Of a stretch of 64,000 nucleotides of DNA, positions 54,420-63,546 are shown piece after piece. The stretch's first letter is position 1, and every line of letters begins with the position of its first letter. Where the stretch lies: contig NZ_AYOD01000029.1 in the NCBI RefSeq assembly GCF_000497755.1, forward strand, positions 1 through 64,000. The letters are read 5' to 3'. Both the position numbers and the translations under genes were made by a program. Under the pieces are notes generated by a model, which worked only from the letters and a program-made list of their open reading frames with translations, searched no databases and was not told where the DNA came from. The DNA is from Aliihoeflea sp. 2WW (lineage in GTDB: Bacteria; Pseudomonadota; Alphaproteobacteria; Rhizobiales; Rhizobiaceae).

Positions 54420-55700
54420 TCAGCGCGCCATCAGCGTCGTCGGCAGCCATGTCGCCAGCGGCGGAATGAACGAGACGAGCATCAGCACGATGATGTTGGC
54501 GAGCAGGAAGGGCATGATCGCCTTGACCACCGGCAGAAGCGGCAGGCGGGCGATGTTCGCGCAGATGAACAGGCACACGCCCACCGGCGGCGTCGTCAGC
54601 CCGAGCATCAGGTTGAGCACGGCGAAGGTCGCGAAATGCAAGGGATCGATTCCGACCGCGGTCGCGAGCGTCAGGAGCGGCACGAACAGGATGATCAGCG
54701 CCGCGATGGTCTCCATGAACATGCCCACGAACAGGAGAAGCACGTTGATCAGGATGATGATGAGATATTTGTTGTCGGTGATCGACAGCACCGCGGACAC
54801 GATCATCTGCGGGATGCGCTCGGCCGACAGGATCGAACCGAACACGTTGGCGAAGCCGACGAGCGCGAGGATGCCGGCCGAGGAAACGGCGCTGTCGATC
54901 AGGATCTTCGGAACCCGCTTGATCGGCAGTTCGCGGTAGATGAACGCACCGACGACGAACGCGTAGATCGCCGCGACGATCGCGGTTTCCGTCGGCGTCG
55001 CGATGCCGGTCATGAGGCCGCCCACGATCAGCGCCGTCATGGCGAGCGCCCAGAAGGCACCGAAGAAGGAGAGGCCGAGTTCGCGAAGGCCCTTCCATTC
55101 CTGCCGCGGAAAGTTACGGCGCACGGAGATGATGTAGCAGGTGATCATCATGCCGACGCCAAGCAGGATGCCCGGGATGGCGCCGGCCAGGAACATCTGT
55201 CCGACCGAGATGCCCGAAAGAGCGCCGACGATGATCATCGGCACGCTTGGCGGGATCATCGGTCCGACCGTCGAGGAGGCGGCGGTGATGGCAGCGGAAA
55301 AATCGGCCGGGTAGCCCGATTTCTTCATGCCCGGGATCAGCACCGAGCCGAGCGAGGCCGCATCGGCGACGGCGGTTCCCGAAATGCCGCCGAACAGCAT
55401 CGAGCCGGCCACGTTCGTCATGCCGAGCCCGCCGCGCATCCAGCCGACCATCGCATTGGCGAAGCGGATGATGCGCTCGGTGATGCCGCCGCCATTCATC
55501 AGGTTGCCGGCAAGGATGAAGCCGGGAATGCAAAGCAGGACGAACACATCGATGCCGGCATACATGCGCTGCGGGATGACGACGAGCGGCAGGCCGGCGG
55601 CGACGATGTAGGCCAGAGACGACAGGCCGAGGCAGACGGCAACCGGCACGCCCAGCGCGAGCGTTATCAGAAACGTTCCAAACAGCCAGAACAGATCCAC
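54420..55700 (-). CDS. TRAP transporter large permease (DctM family)
   Basis: A 426-aa membrane subunit with about twelve hydrophobic segments. Family marks are GISGTAVADAASLGSVLIPGM, PSVPMIIVGALSG and LGLTTPPVGVCLF. It uses a GTG start at 55700 preceded by the strong GAGGAGG ribosome-binding site; longer frames run into the small-permease gene. One base separates it from the DctQ-type gene. It couples sodium or proton entry to uptake of an acidic sugar delivered by the binding protein. Confidence 0.93.
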   Translation of the reverse strand: MDLFWLFGTFLITLALGVPVAVCLGLSSLAYIVAAGLPLVVIPQRMYAGIDVFVLLCIPGFILAGNLMNGGGITERIIRFANAMVGWMRGGLGMTNVAGSMLFGGISGTAVADAASLGSVLIPGMKKSGYPADFSAAITAASSTVGPMIPPSVPMIIVGALSGISVGQMFLAGAIPGILLGVGMMITCYIISVRRNFPRQEWKGLRELGLSFFGAFWALAMTALIVGGLMTGIATPTETAIVAAIYAFVVGAFIYRELPIKRVPKILIDSAVSSAGILALVGFANVFGSILSAERIPQMIVSAVLSITDNKYLIIILINVLLLFVGMFMETIAALIILFVPLLTLATAVGIDPLHFATFAVLNLMLGLTTPPVGVCLFICANIARLPLLPVVKAIMPFLLANIIVLMLVSFIPPLATWLPTTLMAR

Positions 55701-55701
55701 G

Positions 55702-56208
55702 CTATTCCTCCTCGGCGAACTGGGTGCGCCCGTCATCGACACCGACGAGCATGCCGATGACCCGCAGGAGCGCGAAGACGAACAGGGTGACGGCAAGGAC
55801 GAGAACGCTGGCGTGGACGAGGTCCATCGACCAGCGCAGGCTGGGCGAGGTCTGCATCGCGCCGATGGTGGTGAAGCGCCAGGCGGGTGCGATCATCAGC
55901 AAGGCGAGACCAGCCGTCGCGATGGCGGAAACGAAGCGCATCCACCAGGCTTTGCGTTCAGAGACGGCTTCCTGAAGGATGTCCACATTGACGAGATCGC
56001 CGCTGCGATACGAAAGCCCGACGCCGAACGCCGCAAGATAGAGCAGCGCGAAACGCGACAACTCTTCCGTCCAGATCGGCGAACTGGCCGAAAAGGTGCG
56101 GGTGAAGACCTGGATCGCGACGGTCACGATCAGGATCGCGAAGACCGACCCGAGCGCGATGCGGCACACAAGGCTCAATCCGGCGATGAAGGTACTGACG
56201 GCTCTCAT
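55702..56208 (-). CDS. TRAP transporter small permease (DctQ family)
   Basis: A 168-aa protein with four hydrophobic segments. The family marker WTEELSRFALLYLAAFG falls between the second and third. It pairs with the large permease in the inner membrane. ATG at 56208; 66 bases separate it from the binding-protein gene upstream. Confidence 0.9.
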   Translation of the reverse strand: MRAVSTFIAGLSLVCRIALGSVFAILIVTVAIQVFTRTFSASSPIWTEELSRFALLYLAAFGVGLSYRSGDLVNVDILQEAVSERKAWWMRFVSAIATAGLALLMIAPAWRFTTIGAMQTSPSLRWSMDLVHASVLVLAVTLFVFALLRVIGMLVGVDDGRTQFAEEE

Positions 56209-56274
56209 GGGCGATCGCCTCGTTTCGGTGACAGGGCGCGGCCCGCGAGGAGCCGCGCCCGTTTCGTTGCGCAA

Positions 56275-57252
56275 TTAGCGGCTGAACAGGTCTTCGACGA
56301 TCGGACGGATGCTTTCGTCGACCGAGTTGATGACCGGCTCGCGCGCGGCTTCGGCGAAGGCGTCCGCGTCGACCTCGACGAAGGTCATGCCCTTCGTCTC
56401 CAGATCGTCGCGGATCGCCTGCTCGTCGGCCAGAAACTGCTCGCGCTCGAATTCCTGCGCCGCGGCTGCGGCCGTCATGACATGGCCCTGATCCTCTTCC
56501 GAAAGCTGGCTCCACACCTGCTCGGAAATGGTGAGATAGATCCACGAACGGACATGCTCGGTCAGGTTGACGTGGCTCTGGACCTCGTTGAAGGAAGCCG
56601 ACTGGATCAGCGCCAGCGGGTTCTCCTGGCCCTCGATGGTGCCGTTCTGAAGCGAGGTGAAGACCTCGGAAAAGGCCATCGGCGTCGGCGCGGCGCCGAG
56701 CGCGGACCAGGTGTCGACGAAGAGCGGCACGTTCGGCACGCGCATGCGGAAGCCGTTGAGGTCGGACGGCGCCTTGATCTCGCGGTTCGAGGTCAGGTTG
56801 CGCGGACCACGTGCGAAATAGGCGATCGGACGCACCTGGGCACGTTCGATGACCTGCGCCTCGATCTGGTCGCCGATCTCGCCGCTGGCGACTTCGTCCA
56901 TCTGTTCGAGCGTCGTATAGGCATAGGGTACGGCCAGAAGGGCTGCCATCGGCGCCCAGTTCTGGAGGCTTTCGCCGGTGATGGTCATCTCGACGGTGCC
57001 GAGCTGCATGCCGTTGATGAGGTCCATCTCGCGGCCGAGCGAATCGTTCGGGAACACCTCGACGGCGATGCGTCCGTCCGTCAGCGCCGACAATTCCTCG
57101 CCGAACTTGACGGACGCCTTGTGCCAGGAGTTCTGCTCGTTGGCGAGATGGCCGAGCTTGAGCGTCAGTTCCTGCGACAGCGCGCCGGACGTGGCGAGTG
57201 CGGCCAGCGCAAGGCCGGCTGCAAGCGATTTCATGGTCGTCTTCAAGGTCAT
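56275..57252 (-). CDS. TRAP transporter periplasmic binding protein (DctP family)
   Basis: A 325-aa receptor with a cleavable signal (KSLAAGLALAALATSGALSQ) and the DctP-type fold. The conserved carboxylate-binding Arg lies in GFRMRVPN, followed by the family's EVFTSLQNGTIEGQENP stretch. First structural gene of the TRAP operon. Operon context (idnD, uxuA, uxuB, kdgK) points to a hexuronate or aldonate as ligand; DctP homologues for glucuronate and galacturonate are known. Confidence 0.92.
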   Translation of the reverse strand: MTLKTTMKSLAAGLALAALATSGALSQELTLKLGHLANEQNSWHKASVKFGEELSALTDGRIAVEVFPNDSLGREMDLINGMQLGTVEMTITGESLQNWAPMAALLAVPYAYTTLEQMDEVASGEIGDQIEAQVIERAQVRPIAYFARGPRNLTSNREIKAPSDLNGFRMRVPNVPLFVDTWSALGAAPTPMAFSEVFTSLQNGTIEGQENPLALIQSASFNEVQSHVNLTEHVRSWIYLTISEQVWSQLSEEDQGHVMTAAAAAQEFEREQFLADEQAIRDDLETKGMTFVEVDADAFAEAAREPVINSVDESIRPIVEDLFSR

Positions 57253-57292
57253 GTCGATCCTCCCTTTGGATTGTTGGATGTTCGCTGTTCGC

Positions 57293-57991
57293 TCATCGCA
57301 CCGCACCGAAGAGGTCGGGCCGCGCCCGCGCCACTTCGGGCAGCGATTTCAGGATTTCGCGCAGATGCGTGCGCATTGCCGCATCGGCGCCGGCCACGTC
57401 GCGGGCGGTGACGGCGGCGACGATGGCTTCGTGCTGCTCGATCAGGAGGCGCACATGCAGTTTCTCGACGCTGAGATACCGCACGCGGTCCATCTGCGCC
57501 TTCACTTCCTCGACGACGCGCCACGCATAGGATTTGCCGGCCATGTCGGCGAGCGTCCGGTGGAAATGCTCGTCGAGCTTCACGAAGGCGTCGGAATCGT
57601 CTTCGGCGACGTTTTTCTGCGCCGCGATCTGGCGCTTCAGTTCCGTCTCGATCGCCGCATCGCAGCGTTCGGCGACGAGCTTGACGACGTCGGCCTCGAT
57701 CGCCTCGCGCACGAAGCGCGCGTCCATCACCGCCTCCGTCGAGATCCGCGTGATCATCGTGCCGCGCTGGGGACGGATTTGCACGAGTCCCGCCTCGGCA
57801 AGCTTGATGAAGGCTTCGCGCACCGGCTGACGCGAAACGTCATAGGCCCGCGCGATCTCGGTCTCGGAAATGAATTCGCCCGGCAGGAGCTCGGTGCGCA
57901 CGATACGCTCGCGCAGCCGCCGGTAGAGCTGCGGCGCAATGGCGGCTGCTCCGTCGATGTCGTGCGTGCGTACCGATAGCGCGTCGGTCAA
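57293..57991 (-). CDS. GntR/FCD family repressor of the hexuronate genes
   Basis: A 232-aa regulator. N-terminal winged helix (residues 18-85: ETEIARAYDVSRQPVREAFIKL), then an FCD ligand domain whose metal/ligand residues show as DEHFHRTL and LIEQHEAI. No ATG fits; a TTG at 57991 lies about eight bases after GGGAGGA, so I take it as the start. It is the first gene of the minus-strand group, read toward the TRAP genes, and faces the divergent uxuA. By analogy with UxuR/ExuR, it should repress both directions until a hexuronate derivative binds. Confidence 0.87.
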   Translation of the reverse strand: MTDALSVRTHDIDGAAAIAPQLYRRLRERIVRTELLPGEFISETEIARAYDVSRQPVREAFIKLAEAGLVQIRPQRGTMITRISTEAVMDARFVREAIEADVVKLVAERCDAAIETELKRQIAAQKNVAEDDSDAFVKLDEHFHRTLADMAGKSYAWRVVEEVKAQMDRVRYLSVEKLHVRLLIEQHEAIVAAVTARDVAGADAAMRTHLREILKSLPEVARARPDLFGAVR

Positions 57992-58021
57992 ATGTCGTCC
58001 TCCCTGCGGCAATCTTATCCT

Positions 58022-58055
58022 CCATACTTCCATACTAGTCAACTCTTGTGTATGG
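58022..58055. promoter_or_regulatory. Putative operator for the hexuronate GntR regulator
   Basis: Between the divergent regulator and uxuA genes. CCATAC occurs twice in direct repeat (58022 and 58030), and the second copy pairs with GTATGG at 58050-58055 in an interrupted palindrome. Its centre TAGTCAACT (58036-58044) has the GT-N2-AC core favoured by FCD-type GntR regulators. Strong candidate by position, unproven. Confidence 0.5.
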
Positions 58056-58111
58056 ATTCGTCACGGGCGGCGTGGCATGGACGTCCGGGAAACGGGAGCG
58101 AGGCTTAGACG

Positions 58112-59329
58112 ATGCGACAGACATGGCGGTGGTTCGGACCCCGCGACCTCACCTCGATCGACGACATGCGCCAGGCCGGCGTCGAAGGTGTCGTCAGCGC
58201 CCTCCACCATGTCGCGACCGGCGCAGTCTGGACCACGGAGGATATCCGCAAACGTCAGGACGAGATCGGCCGGATGAAGGACAGCCGTCCATCCGGCCTG
58301 GCCTGGGAGGTGGTCGAAAGCCTGCCCGTTTCGGAAGACATCAAGAAGCAGAAGGGCGACTGGCGCGGCCACATCGCCAACTACAAGCAGAGCCTCGCCA
58401 ACCTGGCCGAAAGCGGCCTGGAAACGATCTGCTACAATTTCATGCCGGTTCTCGACTGGACGCGCACGGACCTCGCCTATCGCGTCGACCATGGCGGCAC
58501 CTGCATGCGCTTCGACCTGATCGACTTCGCCGCCTTCGACATCCATATCCTCAGGCGCACCGGCGCTGCCGAGAGCTTTGGGCGCGAGGTCGCTGACGCG
58601 GCCAGCGAACGCTTTGCGACGATGAGCGAGGCGCGCAAGGTTGAACTCGCGTCCAACGTGACCGCAGGCCTGCCCGGATCGACCGAGAGCATGTCGACGC
58701 AGGACGTGCTGCGCCATATCCGCGAATATGACGCCATAGACGCCCCGCGCCTGCGCGCCAACTTCGTCGCGTTCCTGGAAGAGGTGACGCCGGTCGCCGA
58801 AAAGCTCGGCATGCGCCTATGCTGCCATCCGGACGATCCGCCCTTCCCGCTGCTCGGCCTGCCGCGCATCATGTCTGGAGCAGATGATTACCGGCACATT
58901 CTGGACGCGGTCGACTCGCCAGCCAACGGCATGACCTTGTGCTCGGGCTCGCTAGGCGCCCGTTCCGACAACGATCTGCCGGCGATCATGCGCGAATTCG
59001 CACCTCGCGTGCATTTCCTGCACCTGCGCAACGTCACGCTCGAGACGCCGGGCACGCCCTCCTCGTTCCACGAGGCTGAGCATCTGGGCGGCAATACCGA
59101 CATGGTCGCGCTGATCGCCGAGATCGTGAAGGAAGAGGCACGCCGCAAGGCCGAGAGCCGTACCGACCACCAGATTCCGATGCGCCCCGATCACGGCCAG
59201 GACATCATCGACGATCTGGGCCGCAAGGGGCAGCCCGGCTACCCGACGATCGGACGGCTGAAGGGGCTTGCCGAACTGCGCGGCATCATGACCGCCTTGA
59301 CGCACCCCGCGGTGCAGCTTCGCCCATGA
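58112..59329 (+). CDS. uxuA: Mannonate dehydratase
   Basis: A 405-aa enzyme converting D-mannonate to 2-keto-3-deoxygluconate in the cytoplasm. UxuA family marks include MRQTWRWFGPRDLTSI at the N-terminus, WEVVESLPVSEDIK, CYNFMPVLDWTRTDL, the metal-binding CCHPDDPP, and the C-terminal RPDHGQ. Length is near that of E. coli UxuA. Its TGA overlaps the ATG of uxuB by four bases, and the two form an operon with kdgK. Confidence 0.95.
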   Translation: MRQTWRWFGPRDLTSIDDMRQAGVEGVVSALHHVATGAVWTTEDIRKRQDEIGRMKDSRPSGLAWEVVESLPVSEDIKKQKGDWRGHIANYKQSLANLAESGLETICYNFMPVLDWTRTDLAYRVDHGGTCMRFDLIDFAAFDIHILRRTGAAESFGREVADAASERFATMSEARKVELASNVTAGLPGSTESMSTQDVLRHIREYDAIDAPRLRANFVAFLEEVTPVAEKLGMRLCCHPDDPPFPLLGLPRIMSGADDYRHILDAVDSPANGMTLCSGSLGARSDNDLPAIMREFAPRVHFLHLRNVTLETPGTPSSFHEAEHLGGNTDMVALIAEIVKEEARRKAESRTDHQIPMRPDHGQDIIDDLGRKGQPGYPTIGRLKGLAELRGIMTALTHPAVQLRP

Positions 59330-60792
59330 GCGCGCGGCTTACGGCCTCCGCAAAGCCTAGCGCGGGCGTGGCCCTGCCGGGCTATGTGCCCGAGAACCAT
59401 GGCTGCGGGATCGTCCATATCGGCGTCGGCGCGTTTCACAAGGCGCATCAGGCGGTCTACACCGACACCGCGCTGGCGCTCGCCGGCGGCGACTGGCGCA
59501 TCACCGGCGTCAGCCTGCGCAGTGTTGACATCGCCGCCGCGCTCAACCCGCAGGACGGGCGCTACGTGCTCCTGACGCGCAGCGCGGACGGCGATCAGGC
59601 GCGTCTGATCGGCAGCATCGCAAATGTGCTGGTCGCACCCGAGGCGCCCGATGCAGTCGTCGCGGCCATCGCCGACGCCGCAACGCGCATCGTCACGCTG
59701 ACCGTCACCGAGAAGGCCTACGGCATCGATCGGACGACAGGCGGGCTCGACCTTCGCCACGAAGCGATTGCGCACGACCTCGGCCGGCCCGATGCGCCGC
59801 GCGGCGTCGTCGGCTTTCTCGTCGCCGGCCTCGCGCGCCGCCGCGAAACCGGTGCCGGACCGCTGACGATCCTTTGCTGTGACAACCTGCCGGAAAACGG
59901 CCGCATCCTGTGCCGTCTCGTCGACGCGTTCACGCGCCAGATCGATCCGGCGCTTGCCGACTGGATCGGCCAGAATGTCCGTTTTCCGTCCTCGATGGTC
60001 GACAGGATCACGCCCGCGGCGACCGACCGGACATTCGCCGACGCCGAACGCATGTGCGGCTTGCGCGATGAAGCCGCGGTCGAGACCGAACATTTCTCGC
60101 AATGGATCATCGAGGATTATTTCGCTGCCGGGCGGCCGGCCTGGGACGAAGCGGGCGCGATCTTCGTCGCATCGGTTTCCGCCTATGAAAAGATGAAGCT
60201 GCGCATGCTCAACGGCGCGCATTCGCTGATCGCCTATGCCGGCTTCATGGCCGGCTACGAGACGGTCGCGGATGCGATGCGCGACGCCGGACTCAAACGC
60301 CTCGTCGAACACCAGATGCAGGCCGCGGCAGCCACCTTGCCGCCCGTCCCCGGCATCGACCTAACCGCCTATCGCACCGAACTTCTCGCCCGCTTCGCCA
60401 ACCCGGCGATCCGGCACCTGACCTACCAGATCGCCATGGACGGAACCGAAAAGCTGCCCCAGCGCATCGCCGCGCCGCTGGCCGAAGCCATCCATCGGAA
60501 CGCCGATCGGGAGCCCTTCGCCTTCGCGATCGCCGCCTGGATGCGCTATTGCATGGCCGTAGAAGAAACCGGCCGGGCCTACGCGCTTCGCGACCCCCGC
60601 GAGACGGCGATCGCACAAGCGGTGGAGGATGCCGGAGCCACGCCCGACCGGCTGTTCAGCAACCTGATCGCGATACCCGGACTGTTTCCCGCCGCCATCG
60701 TCGGCGACGCTGCGCTGCGCGATCTGGTCGTCGCGCGGCTTTCGACCATCCTCGAACACGGAATGGCCAGGGCGATCGAAAGCCCCGCGTGA
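59326..60792 (+). CDS. uxuB: Fructuronate reductase (mannitol dehydrogenase family)
   Basis: A 488-aa long-chain polyol dehydrogenase. The N-terminal HIGVGAFHKAHQAVYTD is the nucleotide-binding family signature. The active site lies around KMKLRMLNGAHS (catalytic Lys, Asn and His). It reduces fructuronate to mannonate or works in reverse on related polyols; coupling to uxuA makes the fructuronate role most likely. The next gene, kdgK, begins 14 bases later. Confidence 0.93.
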   Translation: MSARLTASAKPSAGVALPGYVPENHGCGIVHIGVGAFHKAHQAVYTDTALALAGGDWRITGVSLRSVDIAAALNPQDGRYVLLTRSADGDQARLIGSIANVLVAPEAPDAVVAAIADAATRIVTLTVTEKAYGIDRTTGGLDLRHEAIAHDLGRPDAPRGVVGFLVAGLARRRETGAGPLTILCCDNLPENGRILCRLVDAFTRQIDPALADWIGQNVRFPSSMVDRITPAATDRTFADAERMCGLRDEAAVETEHFSQWIIEDYFAAGRPAWDEAGAIFVASVSAYEKMKLRMLNGAHSLIAYAGFMAGYETVADAMRDAGLKRLVEHQMQAAAATLPPVPGIDLTAYRTELLARFANPAIRHLTYQIAMDGTEKLPQRIAAPLAEAIHRNADREPFAFAIAAWMRYCMAVEETGRAYALRDPRETAIAQAVEDAGATPDRLFSNLIAIPGLFPAAIVGDAALRDLVVARLSTILEHGMARAIESPA

Positions 60793-60806
60793 AGGAGAAC
60801 CGGCAG

Positions 60807-61712
60807 ATGTCCAAGAGCTTTCTTTCGATCGGCGAAGCGATGATCGAAATGTCGGCCGGCTCGGATGGGCAATGGCGCATGGGCTTTGCCGGCGATACGC
60901 TGAACACCGCCTGGTACATGCGCGCGCTTCTCGGTCCGGACTGGACGGTCGGCTATGTCAGCAAGCTGGGCGTCGACCGCTATTCCAGCGCCATGCGCGC
61001 CTTCATCGCCGACAGCGGCATCGATACGAGCCATATCGGCACGGTCGAGGATCGCCGACCCGGCCTCTACTTCATCCATCAGGAAGATGGCGACCGGCAT
61101 TTCACCTACTGGCGCGACATGGCGGCGGCGAAGCTTCTGGCCGACGACCGCGCTGCGCTCGACGCAGCCTTGGCGACCGCCGGCACGATCTATTTTTCCG
61201 GCATCACGCTGGCGATCCTGAACCCCGCCCATCGCGCCACGCTGCTCGACGCCCTGCAAGGCGCCCGCGCCAGGGGCGCGAAGATCGTCTTCGATCCCAA
61301 CATCCGCCCGCGGCTCTGGTCCGGCCCCGGCGAGATGCGGGACGCACTGACGGCGGCGGCCGGCGTCTGCGACATCGTCCTGCCGACCTTCGGCGACGAG
61401 CAAACCCTGTTCGGCGATATCGACCCGAGAGCCACGGCGGATCGCTATCTCGCGCACGGCGTTGCGGAGGTCGTCGTCAAGAACGGCCACGAGCCCGCAC
61501 TGGCCAGATGGCGCGACGGCGAAGTCGAGATATCGGCACGCCCCGTTGCGAGCGTGGTCGACGCGACCGGAGCCGGCGACAGCTTCAATGCAGGCTACCT
61601 CGCCGCGCGGCTCGAAGGCCGCGATCATGGCGAAGCCCTGACGCAAGCACACCGCATCGCCGCGATCTGCCTTGGCCACCACGGAGCGCTCGCGCCGCGC
61701 GACGCGCTTTAG
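60807..61712 (+). CDS. kdgK: 2-keto-3-deoxygluconate kinase (PfkB family)
   Basis: A 301-aa sugar kinase that phosphorylates 2-keto-3-deoxygluconate, feeding the Entner-Doudoroff aldolase. PfkB marks: GEAMIEMS at the N-terminus, GFAGDTLNTAWYMRALL, DPNIRPRLW, and the ATP/catalytic-base motif DATGAGDSFNAGYLA. AAGGAG precedes the ATG at 60807. The aldolase itself is not in the window. Confidence 0.93.
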   Translation: MSKSFLSIGEAMIEMSAGSDGQWRMGFAGDTLNTAWYMRALLGPDWTVGYVSKLGVDRYSSAMRAFIADSGIDTSHIGTVEDRRPGLYFIHQEDGDRHFTYWRDMAAAKLLADDRAALDAALATAGTIYFSGITLAILNPAHRATLLDALQGARARGAKIVFDPNIRPRLWSGPGEMRDALTAAAGVCDIVLPTFGDEQTLFGDIDPRATADRYLAHGVAEVVVKNGHEPALARWRDGEVEISARPVASVVDATGAGDSFNAGYLAARLEGRDHGEALTQAHRIAAICLGHHGALAPRDAL

Positions 61713-61770
61713 GGCGCCTGGCACGCCACTGGGCGCGTTCGGCAATCGGAATTTTTCCTGGGAGTTCGGA

Positions 61771-61845
<75 letters not shown>

Positions 61846-61940
61846 ATCCGACGAGGCGCATACACCATAGATGCCCGCCCATCGTCAATAGGTTTCGGCC
61901 GCCAAAATGCGGTGGTTGCGCCTGACGCAGCGCGAGGCGG

Positions 61941-62303
61941 TCAGGCCGCCTGCAGCATCTTCTCGACCTCGTTGACGAGATCGCGCAAATGGAACGGTTT
62001 CGACAGCACCTTAGCGTCTTTCGGCGCCTTGGAATCGGGGTTCAGCGCGACGGCGGCGAAGCCCGTGATGAACATCACCTTCAGGTCCGGATCGATCTCG
62101 GTCGCGCGGCGCGCAAGCTCGATGCCGTCCATCTCGGGCATGACGATGTCGGTCAGGAGCAGCGAGAACGGCTCCTCGCGCAGCCGCTCATAGGCGCTCG
62201 CTCCATTGTCGTAGTCGATCACGTCGTAGCCGGCGCGTTCGAGCGCCTTGACGAGGAAGCGACGCATGTCCTCATCGTCTTCCGCGAGAAGAATTCTTGC
62301 CAT
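61941..62303 (-). CDS. cpdR: Response regulator CpdR
   Basis: A 120-aa single-domain receiver protein. The acidic pocket EDDED, phospho-acceptor Asp52 in LTDIVMPEMDG, Thr in FITGFAA and Lys in LSKPFHL are all present. There is no output domain. In alphaproteobacteria CpdR, when unphosphorylated, brings substrates to the ClpXP protease and so controls cell-cycle proteolysis; phosphate comes through the CckA-ChpT relay. Length, sequence and the neighbouring N-formylglutamate amidohydrolase gene match the usual locus. ATG at 62303. Confidence 0.92.
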   Translation of the reverse strand: MARILLAEDDEDMRRFLVKALERAGYDVIDYDNGASAYERLREEPFSLLLTDIVMPEMDGIELARRATEIDPDLKVMFITGFAAVALNPDSKAPKDAKVLSKPFHLRDLVNEVEKMLQAA

Positions 62304-62494
62304 CTGAGCGTCCGGAACCCTGTTTTCGAACCGGTACAAAAGCCGATTCGCCCTCTCAAGCGTATATGCCTTCAGCATGGTAAACATCAAGTGAATGGCG
62401 TCTTTGCGGCCCGCCGGGTCGCGGCTGGACAGGAGGCGGCGGCGGTGGCACATCAAGGGGCATGGAAGGGCGAGAGAGCGCAAAAAAGACGTCA

Positions 62495-63382
62495 ATGACA
62501 GAGCATCCGGATTTTTCCCAGACGGCGCCCTTCGAAGTCGCGCAGCCGCAGCGACAGACGGTTCCTTTCGTCTTCAACTCTCCGCATAGCGGCTCGACCT
62601 ATCCGCAGCGCTTTCTCGACATGGCGCGGCTCGACCCGCATGCGATCCGCCGATCCGAGGACTGTTTCGTCGACGATCTGTTCGCCGGCGTGACCGCGCT
62701 CGGCGCGCCGTTCCTGAAAGCGAACTTCCCGCGCGCCTATCTCGACGTGAACCGCGAGCCCTGGGAGCTCGACCCGCGCATGTTCACCACGTCCCTGCCG
62801 CCCTACGCCAATACGCGCTCGGCGCGCGTTGCGGGCGGCCTCGGCACCATCCCGCGTCTCGTCGGCGAAGGGCAGGAAATCTATGCGGCCAAACTGCCGC
62901 TCGAAGAGGCGGTTGGCCGCATCGAGGGCGTCTACAAGCCCTACCACGACCGGCTGCGCAGCCTGATCGGTGCGACGCACAAGGCATTCGGCGTCGCAGT
63001 TCTCATCGACTGTCACTCGATGCCGGCAACGATCCGCCTGCCGGATACGCGCATCCGCCCCGATTTCATCATCGGAGATCGGTTCGGCATGTCGTGCCGT
63101 GCGGATCTGTCCGAGGCAGCGATCGGGCACCTGGCCAGCCGCGGCTACATGGTGGCTCACAACAAGCCCTATGCCGGCGGCTTCATCACCGAGCACTACG
63201 GCCGGCCCGCGCGCGGCATCCACGCGCTTCAGGTCGAGATCAACCGCAGCCTCTACATGGACGAAGAACGTCTCGTGCCCAATGACGGCTACGACCAGTT
63301 GCGCCGCGATCTCCACGAACTCGCCGCCAGCCTGATCGACCTTTTCGCGCCGCCGGCGGAACTGCCCGTCGCAGCCGAATAG
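62495..63382 (+). CDS. N-formylglutamate amidohydrolase family protein
   Basis: A 295-aa metal-dependent amidohydrolase. Marks are FVFNSPHSGSTYP (first metal-binding His region), SEDCFVDDLF, ANFPRAYLDVNREPWELDP, VLIDCHSMP and NKPYAGGFITEHYG. The family member HutG hydrolyses N-formylglutamate in histidine degradation; isolated copies beside cpdR in Rhizobiales have no proven substrate. The start is uncertain: ATG at 62495 gives a normal N-terminus, while ATG at 62462 adds 11 residues. Confidence 0.87.
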   Translation: MTEHPDFSQTAPFEVAQPQRQTVPFVFNSPHSGSTYPQRFLDMARLDPHAIRRSEDCFVDDLFAGVTALGAPFLKANFPRAYLDVNREPWELDPRMFTTSLPPYANTRSARVAGGLGTIPRLVGEGQEIYAAKLPLEEAVGRIEGVYKPYHDRLRSLIGATHKAFGVAVLIDCHSMPATIRLPDTRIRPDFIIGDRFGMSCRADLSEAAIGHLASRGYMVAHNKPYAGGFITEHYGRPARGIHALQVEINRSLYMDEERLVPNDGYDQLRRDLHELAASLIDLFAPPAELPVAAE

Positions 63383-63384
63383 GC

Positions 63385-63463
63385 AAAAAAAGACCGCCTT
63401 TGCAGGCGGTCCGAGTCTAGGGAGGAAACGCCCAAGGAGGGCATTGACGGGCGAACCCGTCGA
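63385..63463 (-). ncRNA. mmgR: MmgR/suhB-type (alpha-r8) small regulatory RNA
   Basis: About 79 nt on the minus strand. In order: hairpin GACGGG-UUCG-CCCGUC; a second hairpin GCCC-UCCUU-GGGC whose loop exposes an anti-Shine-Dalgarno-like CCUCC; unpaired GUUUCCUCCC; then a Rho-independent terminator, GACCGCC-N6-GGCGGUC followed by seven U (63385-63391). A good promoter lies upstream. This architecture, the size, and the place directly before an inositol-monophosphatase (suhB-like) gene match the Rfam suhB/MmgR family of Rhizobiales, an sRNA that in Sinorhizobium limits polyhydroxybutyrate granule accumulation. Exact 5' end is estimated to within a few bases. Confidence 0.82.
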
Positions 63464-63468
63464 TCTCC

Positions 63469-63497
63469 AGATTATGCTGCAGCGCACAATTGTCAAG
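63469..63497 (-). promoter_or_regulatory. Housekeeping promoter of the MmgR-type sRNA
   Basis: On the minus strand CTTGAC (63492-63497; TTGACA at 63491-63496) and TAATCT (63469-63474) are separated by 17 bases, a close match to the alphaproteobacterial sigma-70 pattern. Transcription should begin near 63463, just ahead of the first sRNA hairpin. Confidence 0.7.
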
Positions 63498-63546
63498 CCG
63501 GTTCAGAAATGCCTATTGCGCGGGCGACATCTAGCGGAGCCCTTTC

